Notes under the pieces: generated by a model
The model's input: only the letters and a program-made list of their open reading frames with translations
The model's database searches: none
Told to the model about the DNA's origin: nothing
Origin: Corella eumyota
Lineage: Eukaryota; Chordata; Ascidiacea; Phlebobranchia; Corellidae
NCBI GenBank assembly: GCA_963082875.1
Contig: OY720097.1
Span: forward strand, 3,844,001 to 3,908,000
Direction: 5' to 3'
Length of the DNA: 64,000 nt
Position numbers and translations under genes: made by a program
In this document: one piece after another, positions 47,801 through 60,400 of the stretch
How the letters are laid out: each line of letters begins with the position of its first letter
Position numbering within the stretch: the stretch's first letter is position 1

Positions 47801-48088
47801 TTAAGTTACAACAATCGTTTAAATATTGACTTTATTCATCTTTGCCTATGATGCTATTCTACATACTTAATCTTTAATTTAATTTTTTTAGCATAATAAG
47901 GATTTCATTTTCGAAACTTCCCGGTTTTAATTCAACACCCGATTGGTCTGCAGATTATTCAAACTTCTGTGCACTCAGAAACACAAAAAATGTTAGCGCT
48001 GGATATGGACGGAAGCGGGATTGACGATCTTGTTTGCCGCAAAAAAGACGGCACCGTTAGAGTTTTAATTAACAATACTTTCGGTTGA
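44811..48088 (+). pseudogene. Ast3: decayed astacin-TSP1-VCBS gene
   Basis: A close paralog of Ast2 from the ATG at 44811 to a TGA near 48086. Signal peptide, Cys-rich propeptide (45221-45409, FEGDIKF), protease exons (45730-45857, 46083-46252, 46421 on) and catalytic [19 protein letters not shown] are recognisable. Exon 4 (45523-45625) has both an in-frame loss of phase and a Trp-to-stop change relative to Ast2. The VCBS exon at about 47470-47492 keeps only its first few codons. The last exon (from 47892) has an extra A in a run near 47985 that shifts frame. A TSP1 (WSVWEAWSTCSLSCGTG) is split by an intron with a GC donor (AAG|GCAAGT at about 46870) and continues at 47152. A long Thr-rich linker (46640-46790) precedes the TSP1. 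It is a pseudogene unless these are sequencing errors. Confidence 0.75.
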
Positions 48089-49351
48089 TTTGTATATTAA
48101 TTTAACGTTTGTGTTTTTAACACTGATTATAACACTAACTATGATTCTTATGTTATTTCTTTTTTTCTTTCTAATAAAAAATTAATTAATTTACAGTAGT
48201 TTGCATAAACGCGTGTTAATAGTTTTTGTTTATTAATAAGTTATAAATAAACGTTATTATTTTTAAATTTGTTGCTTTTGTTATTTAAAGTATAAAAAGG
48301 TTCAATACCATACTTATACGACCAAGTTAAATTTTAAACAACATTAAAGAAAAATATATATTGAGTGATGATTTTGTCTAAATTATAAACAAACAAAAGA
48401 TTAGTGGGGGTTTATTTATAAGTATCCTGCCTCTACATTTCTTGTTCTTATAATCCTAACCATTTTATTGCCACTAAATCAAAAAAAATCACATTGGTCT
48501 AACTATCATTTTATCCTGAACATTAATTTAAAATTCTAGCTAATACCAAAATATTATAAAATGTTGAAACAGCTTGATAGTGTGTTGCACAACTCTGACA
48601 TTAAATAACTTAAATTGTCATACTAGATAAGATTGATTAAAAAAGAAGCCCCCGGCCGTTATATATACACCACAAGATAATGTCGCCACCAAATGACGTA
48701 TAATACAATGACTCGTAGGTTTAAGTGACGTTTTATTTTTATATATAAACCCTGTGATGCAATTATCGCGAAGAAAATAAAATTTAATTTTAGAAAGCAC
48801 AGATTAATGAATAAATCCAATTAAGGTTATGTTTAATTTAATTTTTTGGTCTAAAAAATATTTAATCTGTAATTTGTTGTAATTTTTTTTCTCTTGATTA
48901 AACTAAAAATTCTTGATTAATCTAGGTACGTATTTTACATTGCCTTTCGAAATAGCTGATGTTTGAACTTTATTAATAAAAAGTATGTAATAAATTCCAT
49001 ATAATTTAACAAAAATTGCCGAAAAGAAATATATCATAAAAAAAGAAAATTAAAAAAGAGTCAATACACAAAATATTTTTTTTAAATATTTTGCAGTGAC
49101 AAAGCAAATACCATGCTTGGGCATTCACGAATTTTGGAATTATCTTACAGATAGCAAGTCACTTATAAATGTCTTTTATGATTGATTTCAGACGAATATA
49201 CTTCAAAATCTTTCTACAGCCCTAATCCAATGTTTAACACATTAGTACTTAGATAACTATTGTATAAGTAAGACCAACTTTAGTTAAATAAAAACTGTAG
49301 AAAGAATTGTTTATTTAGACATTGAACTAAATAAAGATAAATTTAAAAAAA
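48089..49351. other. Intergenic region
   Basis: AT-rich sequence between Ast3 and the small secreted-peptide gene. An aataaa-type signal lies near 48240. No gene or clear repeat was recognised. Confidence 0.5.
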
Positions 49352-49744
49352 ATGACCTTTGGAAACATCTTGAAATCTGCGCTTATAGCACAGGTTGTGC
49401 TATTATTTTTTATTAACAATGTTGTTGAATCTTATGACATCCACAAAAGAGCAAATGAAAAAGATAAACCTGATCCCATTGCCAAAATATCAGACAATAC
49501 TTTTAATCACTTTAATTCACAAAAACAATATTCAAGAAAAAAGTTTCCGAAATTACTTGATATCGATCAAGAGCATCAACCTGAAGAAATATCAAGACAG
49601 AAACGAACTCCAGAAGATGATTTTATGGAAGAAGGCGGTGTAGATCCGATGATGAATAATCCAGGTGATATAAGAGATAACTTCCCATTTCCAGGTCACT
49701 CGTTTAACAACATCCTTCCACCTAGACATAAGCACAAGACATAA
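49352..49744 (+). CDS. Small secreted peptide precursor, single exon
   Basis: A 130-codon ORF with a strong signal peptide (about residues 1-27, core IAQVVLLFFINNVV). A polar body follows with a dibasic HKR (about 31-33) and a furin-type RQKR (about 82-85). The acidic/Pro-rich stretch after the RQKR (TPEDDFMEEGGVDPMMNN) and a tail PPRHKHKT would be the released peptide. This resembles a prohormone or propeptide-bearing secreted factor; the family is not recognised. The stop codon lies a few bases before the duplication junction at about 49750, where a small acataagcacaa direct repeat sits. The 3' end of the gene may therefore have been changed by the rearrangement. Confidence 0.6.
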   Translation: MTFGNILKSALIAQVVLLFFINNVVESYDIHKRANEKDKPDPIAKISDNTFNHFNSQKQYSRKKFPKLLDIDQEHQPEEISRQKRTPEDDFMEEGGVDPMMNNPGDIRDNFPFPGHSFNNILPPRHKHKT

Positions 49745-49760
49745 GCACAATAGATACGAA
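49745..49760. other. Tandem duplication junction
   Basis: Left of this point the sequence is unique, next to the small peptide gene. Right of it the sequence follows MCO-A from about 22,945 (atagatacgaactcgaaatt). A short direct repeat acataagcacaa flanks the join. Confidence 0.85.
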
Positions 49761-52700
49761 CTCGAAATTTTACCTTCGGGTTTAATCAACAGAAGAAAAC
49801 TAAACACAACTTTCACGTAAGATTTTCTTAATTTATAGAGCCTATAAACAAACTTTATATTTTTATCGGCATATGCTGTTTAATTAAGGCGTGCTTAAGC
49901 TATATGCAGGCCGGGCTTAAACAGTGTGGCATTTATTTAAATATAATCTATAAATTTCAGCCTGCTACTACAAGTAAAAATACTTTTATTTATATTTTTA
50001 GGCCAAGATATGCTACAACCCCGTACAGTGTAAACGAATGGAATTTGCTAAATCCAAGCTCGGATAGTTGGAGCAATTTGTTTATGACAAGTTTTCCATT
50101 TCAAGTCAGTTTTTAAATTTTATTAACTTAATCTCCGGTAATAAAATAAAACATAGGCTAAACATTGTTTATCTTTACCTATATATAGATCCAAAGTTAC
50201 AACGAGTATACTGGACCGATTGCTTACACTTATAATGATGGAGGTTCTGAGTTATTTGATGAGAGTGGAAATTCGGGGACGCGGAATTTGAGGGAATGGA
50301 AAATGAAGGAACGGAAATTGAAGGAACGGAAAATGAAGGAACCGGAAAATGAAGGAACGGAAAATGAAGGAACCGGAAAATGAAGGAACGGAAAATGAAG
50401 GAACCGGAAAATGAAGGAACGGAAAATGAAGGAACCGGAAAATGAAGAAACGGAAATTGAAGGAAAGTGAAAAAAGGAGTAGCGGAATTCTAAAAAAATA
50501 AAACGCGGAAATTCCGTTGACTATTTATTTGTATTTAAGTCGATATTATTTTAGAAATAAACGGGCATTTTATAGAAGAGGGTTAGGGTATGCTGGGGTA
50601 TTAAAGATTAACTCATTATCGCTTATCAGTTCTCAAATAAATGACAGTAATCCTAAATAAACAGTCAACGGTATTTCCGCGTTTTATTTTTTTAGGATTC
50701 CGCTACTCCTTTTTTCACTTTCCTTCAATTTCCGTTCCTTCATTTTCCGGTTCCTTCATTTTCCGTTCCTTCATTTTCCGGTTCCTTCATTTTCCGTTCC
50801 TTCATTTTCCGGTTCCTTCATTTTCCGTTCCTTCATTTTCCGGTTCCTTCATTTTCCGTTCCTTCATTTTCCGTTCCTTCAATTTCCATTCCCTCATTTT
50901 CAGTCGACCCGGAAATTCGTGCCAAATTCAATATATCGGTTTTAATGGTAATTGGAACACTTTAAACCATATAGTATATTTATTGTAGCAATTAATAGAC
51001 ATTTTGTTTACAGTAACTAAAACGAATTGCATTACATTGGACGAAAATGAAACTAGTTCGCATCTTACTGAATTTCAGCAAGTTGGTCAATACGAAACAA
51101 GTATTACTGTGCCTCCATCATCAAATATAACGGTAAACTTGGCATTACAACTAGCGATATTTAATTAGCTGTAACTACTTTACTAAAGTAAACAAAACAA
51201 TAATATCAGCTATAACAAGTTGACATAATAATTTGTATTTGGTTAGCTATATCGTTCAAATAAATCTAAAATTAAAAATGAAATTTGTTTTTACCTTGTA
51301 GATTCGTTTCATATCTTTACAACCTGGTCTTTTAGCTGAAGTTGGTAGTTCAACTTTGTATACGTTAGATCAAGGAGCGAACTTGTATTACATAGTGTCT
51401 GATAGTACAGGTAAACTTTACCAATTTTTACCGTATAGAAATAAAACACACAACACGAAAATAATTATGCAGCACAACTTTTTAATGTTATTTTTTAAAA
51501 TATTAATTAAAACTGCAATTTTTTTTGTAAAGTAACCAATTAAAAAAAAACTGATCATAAAATGGTCAAACACACGAAATATTGCCATCACTACCAATAA
51601 TTTTTATAATTTTTTTTGACAATACTGATACTTAAGCTTATTTTTTTTGAATTTTGAAAATAATACTGATTTCAGGTAAAAAGTGATAACCTGTTTTAAA
51701 CATATTTCTAGAAATTACAATTAACCAATGCCCAGCACCAAGCGAATGCAACGAAGCATCTCGTTCTAGTTTGTTCGGTTGTAGTTTGTCCAACTCGACG
51801 GAGGGAATTTTTAACACACAACATTGACTTGAAGTATGCGAAACTACGACAAATTATTCACAATCAGAAACTACAACGACTAATTCAAATTTAGATACGA
51901 CGATGACTAATTTACCAGAAACTACGACTTTACCTACTACAACTACAACCTTAGCAACAACGAAAAATCCAACAACAACAGCTACTTTAATTTATACAGC
52001 AGACAATATAACTAGTTATACATCACAGGATACTACAAGTGTTAGTTTAGCTACCTTATCTACTGCGACTTCAAATTTATCAACTGTTCAGTCAAGTACT
52101 TTAGGAATGTCAACACATATTTCAAAATCTACAACACAATCAACTTCAACAAATTTAAACGACGCAACAACTACTTCAACATCTTTACACACAAATACAA
52201 CTTACAATTTTTCAGTAACTATAAAAGACGAAAATTTTAACACAGCCTCATCAACTGCAACAGTAGATCTGAAAACCACTGCCACAGCTTTAAATGGTAA
52301 TGGTTACACTGAAATTATAAACAATACGACGTCTACGTTGGACTATACAACTGATAGTAGCAACACAACGACAGAAATACCAAAAACAACGACTCGCGTT
52401 TTAACTATGTTCTTTACTAAGCCTAATTTAACTATCGTAACTACATCAACAAAATTAGAGTTGAATACCACATTTTTGCCGAGTACATTTACAACAGAAA
52501 GTCATGAAAAAATTAACCCGTAAGTATTTTAATTTAAGGTAAAAAATGATAGCCAACAAAATTCACTTTTTTAATCAGTTTAAACCACAAGTAAGTTTTT
52601 GGTACATATGGTTTTTGATTTTTTTGGTAATTTATGTACAACATGGTGATTTTTATAAATGTATTAACATGGTATGTTTTATTTAGTGAAGTTTTGAAGA

Positions 52701-53075
52701 TAGTACTTGCAATCACGATCCCGACATCGATATTTCTATCCGTTGGTTTAGCTTATCTGTGTTTCGTGAAGTTTTGCAAAACCAAAACTACATTTACATT
52801 ACATAAAAAGTAAGTCATATTTTTATACCCAGAAAACAATTAAAACACAAAAAAGCACTAAATTCTTTTTTTAATTTTTTAGACCTGTAGAATTACCTCC
52901 GGAATCTTTTAAAGAACTAACATCAAAAACAAACGTAGCAACGTCAAATAAAAATATTTACGTCATTGAGAAAGATGACGTCACAATGCCACGCATTTAC
53001 ACCAATGGGGTGACAGTTTATGGTAAAAACAAAACTGAAACAGGGTTCACAAATTTAAATAAAATTCCAACATGA
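49752..53075 (+). pseudogene. MCO-A': 5'-truncated copy of MCO-A
   Basis: Begins in the middle of MCO-A exon 7 and carries exons 8-14 with their introns. There is no signal peptide and no domain 1 or 2. Exon 9 is interrupted by a 635-bp inverted-repeat element (50276-50910). The exon corresponding to MCO-A exon 12 has a CGA-to-TGA change near 51825. The mucin stalk is shorter, with fewer 10-residue units. The transmembrane exon (52687 on) and cytoplasmic exon (52883-53075) remain open and close to MCO-A. The stretch from about 50105 to 51140 resembles MCO-B/B' rather than MCO-A, including intron sequence. A full-length protein is not possible from this copy. Confidence 0.85.
50276..50910. mobile_element. 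635-bp inverted-repeat element inserted in MCO-A' exon 9
   Basis: Flanked by a 9-bp direct duplication ggaaattcg (50267-50275 and 50911-50919). The ends read inward as GGGACG... and GGGTCG..., each followed within about 20 bp by gagggaatgg. Long arms consist of tandem gaaggaacggaaaat / gaaggaaccggaaaat units (about 50310-50460, mirrored about 50710-50890). Inner arms gcggaattctaaaaaaataa then aacgcgg are also mirrored. There is no transposase. The 8-9 bp target duplication suggests a hAT- or Mutator-like non-autonomous element. A decayed relative lies at about 16690-16985. Confidence 0.85.
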
Positions 53076-54497
53076 TAATAAAAACATAAATAATATGCAT
53101 ATTTTATTAGGCAGTCTTTAATTTACCTTCTTTACTTGCATAAGATGGTGCAATTATTATTGTTCTTTTTAATTGTTGTGGCAGTAACCTGATTCAGTAA
53201 AGTACTTTTTTATAATGACAAAGCAATAAATATAAATCAAGTAAATGTTTTTTATTTGATAAACTTGTTTCTTGAATTTCAAATTCATCTTTTTAATTAA
53301 AAAAATAAACTATTGCAGTTTTAAAGCGCGTAAAAAACACTGAAAGCGTATGTCGAAACGTCGTTTTTACCATTGTTACGTCCCACTAAAGTTCGTGAAA
53401 TCGCGTTTAAAAAGGTTTTTAAACGTGTTTTTACAATTTTAACTACAGCAAATTTATAAAAAAATAAGTTAAAGATTTTGTATAGCTTAAGGTACTAGTA
53501 ATTACAATTTTTTGAAGAGCAATCTGCCAATTGTTCTTTGTTTCACAGAAGTTAGTACCGTTTTTAGCGTTAGTCCTGTTCTTACTTAAGGGCACAACAT
53601 TATAAACGCTTAGAAAATTAATCCAAAGTGTTCTAACAATACAGCGCTGACTGTTTATTAGTATATATTTAATGATTAATAGCCTTTTAAAAATACTAGA
53701 AACTCAACCTGTCTTATATCATCACATTCAAATTAAAATTTTAAACTTTAAGAATTGCAAAGAAACAGTTACAAAATTATAAGTGAATTGCTAACGTACC
53801 TTTAACTTTCAAAAAATCTTTCAAGCAGATTGTGATTTGATTCTTTGAATCAAATGAATAACAGCTACAATCACAAACATCAAAACTTTAATTTCATTAT
53901 TTTAACATAATTGTATGCATTTTTAGCATAACCAAGATTATTCATTCACAGAAGTCTGTTTAATTACCTGTACAGTTTAACTCATTTATTTCTTGATTTG
54001 AAATCCTTTTAAACTTAACCTTCTTAAAAAACACGTGCAGTCCTAAATGGTTGCACTAACACAAATGCCCGGACGTGGTTATTGTTTTGATTTGTGTTTG
54101 TTCATGCGTATTATTATTAAAATTGCAGAAAAATCAGAAAGAATAATAAATCATAAATAAAGTTGTTACCATTTAATAGAAAATTTTAACAACAAAACAA
54201 TTATTTGTTTAATTGCACATATATTGTACTATACACTTGATTTGCATAATTATAGTGGATACTATTCGAGCTGGCTGTCAGAACCGGTTATTGAAATTAA
54301 ATTTGCAAAAAATCGTTTTTGTTTGTATTTATTACATGCTATTAATACCGAATACGAAATTTTAAAATTTTATAGTAAACACAACATAAAAATTTGCCAA
54401 CAATTTTTATTAAAACGCTATCTAACTTTTAAGCAACAACTAAAATAAAATTTTTTAGTCGTTTGGTCATGTAAAAAAATTGTCATCTTGTTGCTTC
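53076..54497. other. Intergenic region 3' of MCO-A' (copy of 25942-27317)
   Basis: Matches 25942-27317 with scattered substitutions and small indels; no gene recognised. Confidence 0.6.
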
Positions 54498-54890
54498 AAT
54501 TAGTACTCATTCCCAACTTTCGTTTGCTTGATTGAAACGCCAAACATAGCGATCTGTATTACATAATGTTATTAAATGTATATGTATACTATTCAAAGTT
54601 ACGCAGAATAATAACAAAAATTGGTTAATACTTGGGTATGGAAACGTTCCTACTGGTTGGTCGTTGAACACTCGGAGAGGGTGGACGAAAATCTCCCTGT
54701 TCAACTTATGTTGTTGAACATCGATTTCTCGAACATCGAAGTTTAATAAAACAGCAGTTTTATTTATTAACAAACGAATTGTAATAACAGGTTTTGAGAT
54801 TTATTATACCGGTCAGGGGGAATTACAAAAAGGGTAAACTAAAATTACCTTGCTGGTGATTCAGATTTGCACTCATGATTAGCAGGTTGT
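54498..54890 (-). CDS. Second copy of the possible small unrecognised gene
   Basis: Copy of 27318-27706. The terminal exon (ending ESWEWVLIEATR) and the preceding exon (REIDVQQHKLNREIFVHPLR) remain open. Differences from copy 1 are mainly third-position, with one Asn/Ser change. As in copy 1, the 5' end was not found. Confidence 0.35.
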
Positions 54891-57312
54891 TTTAAATATA
54901 AATCTATATCTGCATAAAATATAACAATATATTTAACGGTTACAAATAGTAAAAAAAAATATCAACAGACCATGAGCATTTAACTTACCTTGTTTAAATG
55001 TGTTCTTCTTGCATCAAAATTATAGGTTAAAAAGAAAACACTATTCGCCCTTGAGTCGATAGCTCAAATAGTAAGTTCCAACAGTACCTTATCTCTGATA
55101 AAAATACAGAATACCCATTACCTTAAAGTCAAACAGAAAAATTAACAGTATACCGGCATACTGGTAATTTTCTGTTTTTAATTTTCGGTTTACCAGATAT
55201 GCGACGACAAAAATAAATAATAAAAACCAATAAACCGGTAACAGTCCATAAGATTGCAAACCAAAAGTTTTCGGGTTTAATTTGCAACAACACTACACAC
55301 CATTAAGACCGGCAGTTACGGATAAATAACGATACTAATATTTATCGAGTTGACACAAAACTTATCTTTATTGCACTTTTTTTCTAACTACTAATTTTTA
55401 ACAATATTAAAATTACGAATTTAATTCAATTTATATCTTTATACCGTAACTGTAGCTTAAGTTTCCAATTAAAAGCAAAAACATCTATATATATCATATA
55501 TATATACCGCGCGGTATGCACGCAAAAAAAAGAATGTAAACAAACCGCGCAAATTGTTTGCATTTCTCCTTTTTTGCAGTAGACAAAAAAACATATCCTG
55601 GTTGTCAGGTGATATATAATGTCATCGCAAAAAAAAACTACGATAGTAAACATCTTCTTCGTTGTAGGAAGAATGGTAAAATAGCCAAGCAAAAGATTGA
55701 CACTAGGAAGGTGCAAATGTTGGAATTCATAAAATATACCTCGTTGCTTAATTGGTTTTGTAATTTTTGTGCTTCAAAAAATGCCCTTTTATTAAACGTG
55801 TTAAAAAGTATTCTATGTAGAATGTCAGTATTTTCAGTAATTTATTCATCGTTAAGTTACTGACTTTTTCAGTCACTTTGTCAAATCGTAGTCGATGATT
55901 TTTAACGTTGACAGACCGTGAAGCCAATCGAAAATAAAATTAAAGACCATAAGTCGATTTTGTTCAAAAACAACGGCGGATCACCAATATACACAAATCT
56001 TTGTAACTTACAAAAAAAAGTTTTGTTTACATAAGGGTTTAAATTGAAATCATTAAAATTTTTTGTGGTGGATACGCTTTTAGAATTTTTTGTGGTGGAT
56101 AAATTAGAATTTTTTGTGGTGGATAAAAAAACATATCCTCGTGCGATAAAAAAAACTTTTGTCAGATGAAATATAATGTCATCGCAAAAAAAAGCTACGA
56201 TAGTAAACATGTTCTTCGTTGTAGGGAGAATAGTAAAATAGCCAAAATCACTATTATGTCTGTCGTTTACTGATGTGTGACAGATTGTTACCGATAGACT
56301 CATCAAGTAAACAGGTGTGTCCAAGGCGTTATATACCCAAAAATTGCTCTCAATACCGCCACCATTTGGTTACATTTTTCATGGTGTTGTTAATTATTTT
56401 GGCAACTCAGTAAGTTAGAAAAAAAATTAACAAATTGACACAAGTTGATTTAACTACTAAAACCATAAACAAGGTCCATTTTAAATATAAATATTTAAAT
56501 ATTAAGCCATGCAAAATAGGTTTTAAATTACATTGCTTTAAGTACTGGATATAGCTGAGCTTTTGAGATTTTTTCACATGTTTTTTTTTCACAGGCATCA
56601 TTATTACAAACCAAAAAAAAAATTAGTAATAATTTTTAACCCATTATGCAAAACGTAATTTGATGGATAAAATATTGCTTTAAGTTAATATTATTATTAT
56701 ACTTAACTTTTGTTTGTAGGCCAAAAACCTTTTTTTAACAAGCAATGCCTAGAGTAAAAATCTATATCAAAAATTAAAAATTACTTAAACGCAATATTAT
56801 ATAAACATGATTAGTGTTTTCTATAGAAAGGCTGTAACCTTTAAAATTAAACGGTTTTTGAATTAAAATACCCTTTAGGAATTGGCCAAAATTAATTTGT
56901 ACTGTCTTTCTTTCAAAAGGAAACCAATTTTTTTTTTTAAATATTGTAAAATTTTTTTTTAGTTTATTTTGAATTATCGAAATTTACTCAAAAAATTTTT
57001 TTTGTATAACTAACGCATTTAATATAAATTTAATTTGATAAAGTAGAATACACAGATACTTTTTATAAACACAAGACTAAATGGCAAAAATCTATAAGTT
57101 GTTTTAAAAATGTAATGTAACGAAAAATAGTTTTAACCTAACATTTTGTAAAAATTTTGACATACGTCACCACGCATTGTCCACCAACACCAACAACCAT
57201 GTGAAACATTAATTTCTGTAGTATAAAGTTGCACAACGGGAACGTTTCGATGTACAGTATTATATGACATACAAAAGATTGTATATCTAAGTGTATTTAA
57301 AGTTAATCTTGT
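54891..57312. other. Intergenic region upstream of MCO-B' (copy of 27700-30009)
   Basis: Left of about 56250 it is a diverged copy with local rearrangement: a Lys-rich patch is duplicated (about 55578-55690 and 56100-56240) and short gaattttttgtggtggata units are tandemly repeated at about 56065-56120. Right of 56250 it is almost identical to the first copy. Confidence 0.6.
56248..56384 (+). repeat. Dispersed repeat, copy 3 of 3
   Basis: Duplicate of 28943-29080; related to 17085-17215. Confidence 0.65.
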
Positions 57313-57464
57313 TATGAAACAAAATCCTATGTTTGTGTTTTGTTTGTGTTTATAACAACGCTGGTATTATAATACTTTGGCCAGCAAAAAACAAGCTCAT
57401 TTGTATTAGGAGGTTGTTCACGACTATAAGTGCTAATAAGTAATTACAATAATACGCCCAAATA
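57313..57464 (+). promoter_or_regulatory. Conserved MCO-like gene promoter/leader, copy B'
   Basis: Nearly identical to 30010-30161, with the same conserved blocks. Confidence 0.55.
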
Positions 57465-60400
57465 ATGTCAGTAATTAGCTTAGTTTTATTGGTGATATTC
57501 AGTGCGGGAAAAGCTAGTAAAATCATATGCAACGAAAAAATTAATTTTAAAGGTATGTAAATCAACATAAACTTATGATACAGACAAATTTAGCATACAA
57601 CTATTCTTTTTATTAACCTGCTAATCTGACTGCAGAAAACATCGACATTTTGCCTCAAATTACCGGAACCGAATTTTCTTGTGACGACGCATTTAACTTT
57701 TTTTAGTTAAATCATAATTAATTACTTCACTAAAATAAAAATTTATTTCAGACCAATAACCTACAAGATGTTAAATTATCAAATGGAGTACCAATTAACT
57801 CCACAATAATTTCTTTTCCTGGAGTTAGAATAGTTGAAGGCCCCACTGTTGCTTCAGATATTTCTTATGACAATGTCATTAGACCACAAGAGAGTACCTT
57901 GATCAGCTATCGAACCTTTACCCATCCGGATCTAAGAGTTGGGGGAACCTTTCTATATCGGGCAGCAATGCCCGGGTTTTCCGCATTTCAGGTCTGTAGA
58001 AAATACAAAACACTCTTTTCAGATATTTAAATTGTTTTTTGTATAAAATGTGACCTACCTAAAATACAAAAAAGCCTTGACAAAAACCTAACTTTTTGTG
58101 ATAGGTTGATTCTGGGATGGCAGGTATGTTTATTCTGGAAGATAATCCGAACACATTTCTGTCAAACATCTCAGATATTCAACTTTTATTTCAATCAACG
58201 ATGCAATATTCGCGAAAATATTTTAACTTCGTGAAATTGCAGAAAGGCGTTGGTGATAACACGTTTAGGTAAGTAAGTAGGTTAATTACTATATATTTTA
58301 AAAATAACAAAAATCTTAAATGTACTGTTAATAAACTAAAGTTTAGGAATTGCATCATCACACTTAACAAAATACTTTTTATAGTAAAATCCTTTAACTA
58401 TAAAATCAACATAATTTAAAAAAAATCAGAATAATTTAGGTATAAATCTGATGTAAAATAAAAAGGTTATTACAACTAAAAGTGTAATCTGGAAGTTCTT
58501 GAATTTAATTGTATTTCAAGTAGCCTACGTCAACGAAGTGTCGAAACAATATGTCATCAATTTACTATGTGTCAAGTGATACTAATTCCTTTGTTTGCAG
58601 CCTTCCAGAAAGCCTGGTGTCATGTGTACAAAATTCTACTCATGAAGTAAATTTTTACACAGTCAATGGGAAAATCCAACCAATTGTATATTTCGAAACT
58701 GGGCATCTAAGGAGGGCAAGGTAAGTATTTTTAAATAATTTTAAAAAAGGTAATTCAAATAAAACTTTTTTGTATATATTGCCATTTTTTAATATCTATT
58801 TTAGGTTGAAAATCACATTTTGCTTACAGAACCTACAGTATATACACTACACCTTTCTGCCTAAATATTTTTTAATCATTTTTTTTATTCTAGATTAGCT
58901 AACGCAGGCTCTACAGACACATTATTTCTAAGTTTAATAGGGGATGGTTGTTTAGTTAAAGAAATTGCCATCGACGGTTACTACTTCACCTCACCAAAAC
59001 AACAAGTTTTTAACCAAACTCGTATACTGCCAAGCTCGACCGCTGATTGGATAATAATTTGTCAGCAAGCAGGATTATACGAAGTAAGCAAATAAAAAAA
59101 AATAATTATTTTTTTACTTACATTTATTGGTTTAAGCTAAAAAGCACCTTTACAATGCATAATAACAAAATTAACCGTTTTTATACAATATTAAACCCAA
59201 AACTACAAACACAGGTAGCCTCAATACCAATTTCCAACAAAGATTTGGATAAAATTAATATCTACTACGGAACGTTATTGTATTTTAACGTTTCTGGTCC
59301 GACGGTGAACGAAATTCTTCCCGAGTTTAATATAACCAGGGATTACCGGAATTTGAGTGACGTCAGTGATGGGGAGATTAAAAGATACGAAATCGAGATT
59401 TTACCTTCGGGTTTAATCAACAGAAGAAAACTAAACACATTTTTCACGTAAGAATAACTTCATTAAAAAAACCTAAAATACACCGAAAACATAATTAATT
59501 TTTCCACATAACTTTGGAATAGTAATATTTCTCATTTTTATTAAAAAAAAAAGAAAACAAATAGCCTGGTTCAAAATTTTCGGACTAGTTCAGAGCAAAT
59601 AGCGTATCCTTAGTTTGGCTTGAACTTCAAGTTTTTTGACCAGACACTCAAATTTATGATCACACATTTTTAACATATTTTAATAATATTTCTAGATCAA
59701 GATATTCTGCAACTCCATACAATGTGAACGAATGGATTTTGTTAAATCCAAGCTCGAATAGTTGGAGCAATTTGTTTATGACAAGTTTTCCATTCCAAGT
59801 CAGTTTTTAAACTTTATTAACTTAATCTCCGGTAATAAAATAAAACATAGGCTAAACATTGTTTATCTTTACCTATATATAGATCCAAAGTTACAACGAG
59901 TATACTGGACCGATTGCTTACACTTATAATGGTGGAGGTTCTGAGTTATTTGATGCAAGTGGAAACTCGTGCCAAATTCAATATATCGGTTTTAATGGTA
60001 ATTGGAACACTTTAAACATACAGTATATTTATTGTAGCAATTAATAGACATTTTGTTTACAGTAACTAAAACGAATTGCATTACATTGGACGAAAATGAA
60101 ACTAGTTCGCATCTTACTGAATTTCAGCAAGTTGGTCAATACGGAACAAGTATTACTCTGCCTCCATTATCAAATATAACGGTAAACTTGGCATTAAAAT
60201 AAATAAATAGTATTAAGCAAGGTCTAATGACTTTGCCTAAAAAAAATAAAAAATGTTAATACTTGTTTTTATTAAGATAGCAAAATAAGACGTTTAAAAG
60301 CATTGTTTACCCTTTAGGTTCGTTTTATAGCGTTACATAACGAAACCTTGGCTGAAATTGGAAGTTCAACTTTGTACAAGTTAGATCAAGGAGCAAACTT

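Noticed and set aside
50641-50988. Long Phe/Ser-rich frame
   Set aside because: Runs through the tandem units of the inverted-repeat element; it is a low-complexity by-product.
49752-53075. MCO-A' as a gene fused to the upstream small secreted-peptide gene
   Set aside because: The peptide gene has its own stop before the junction, and MCO-A' is interrupted by an insertion and a stop.
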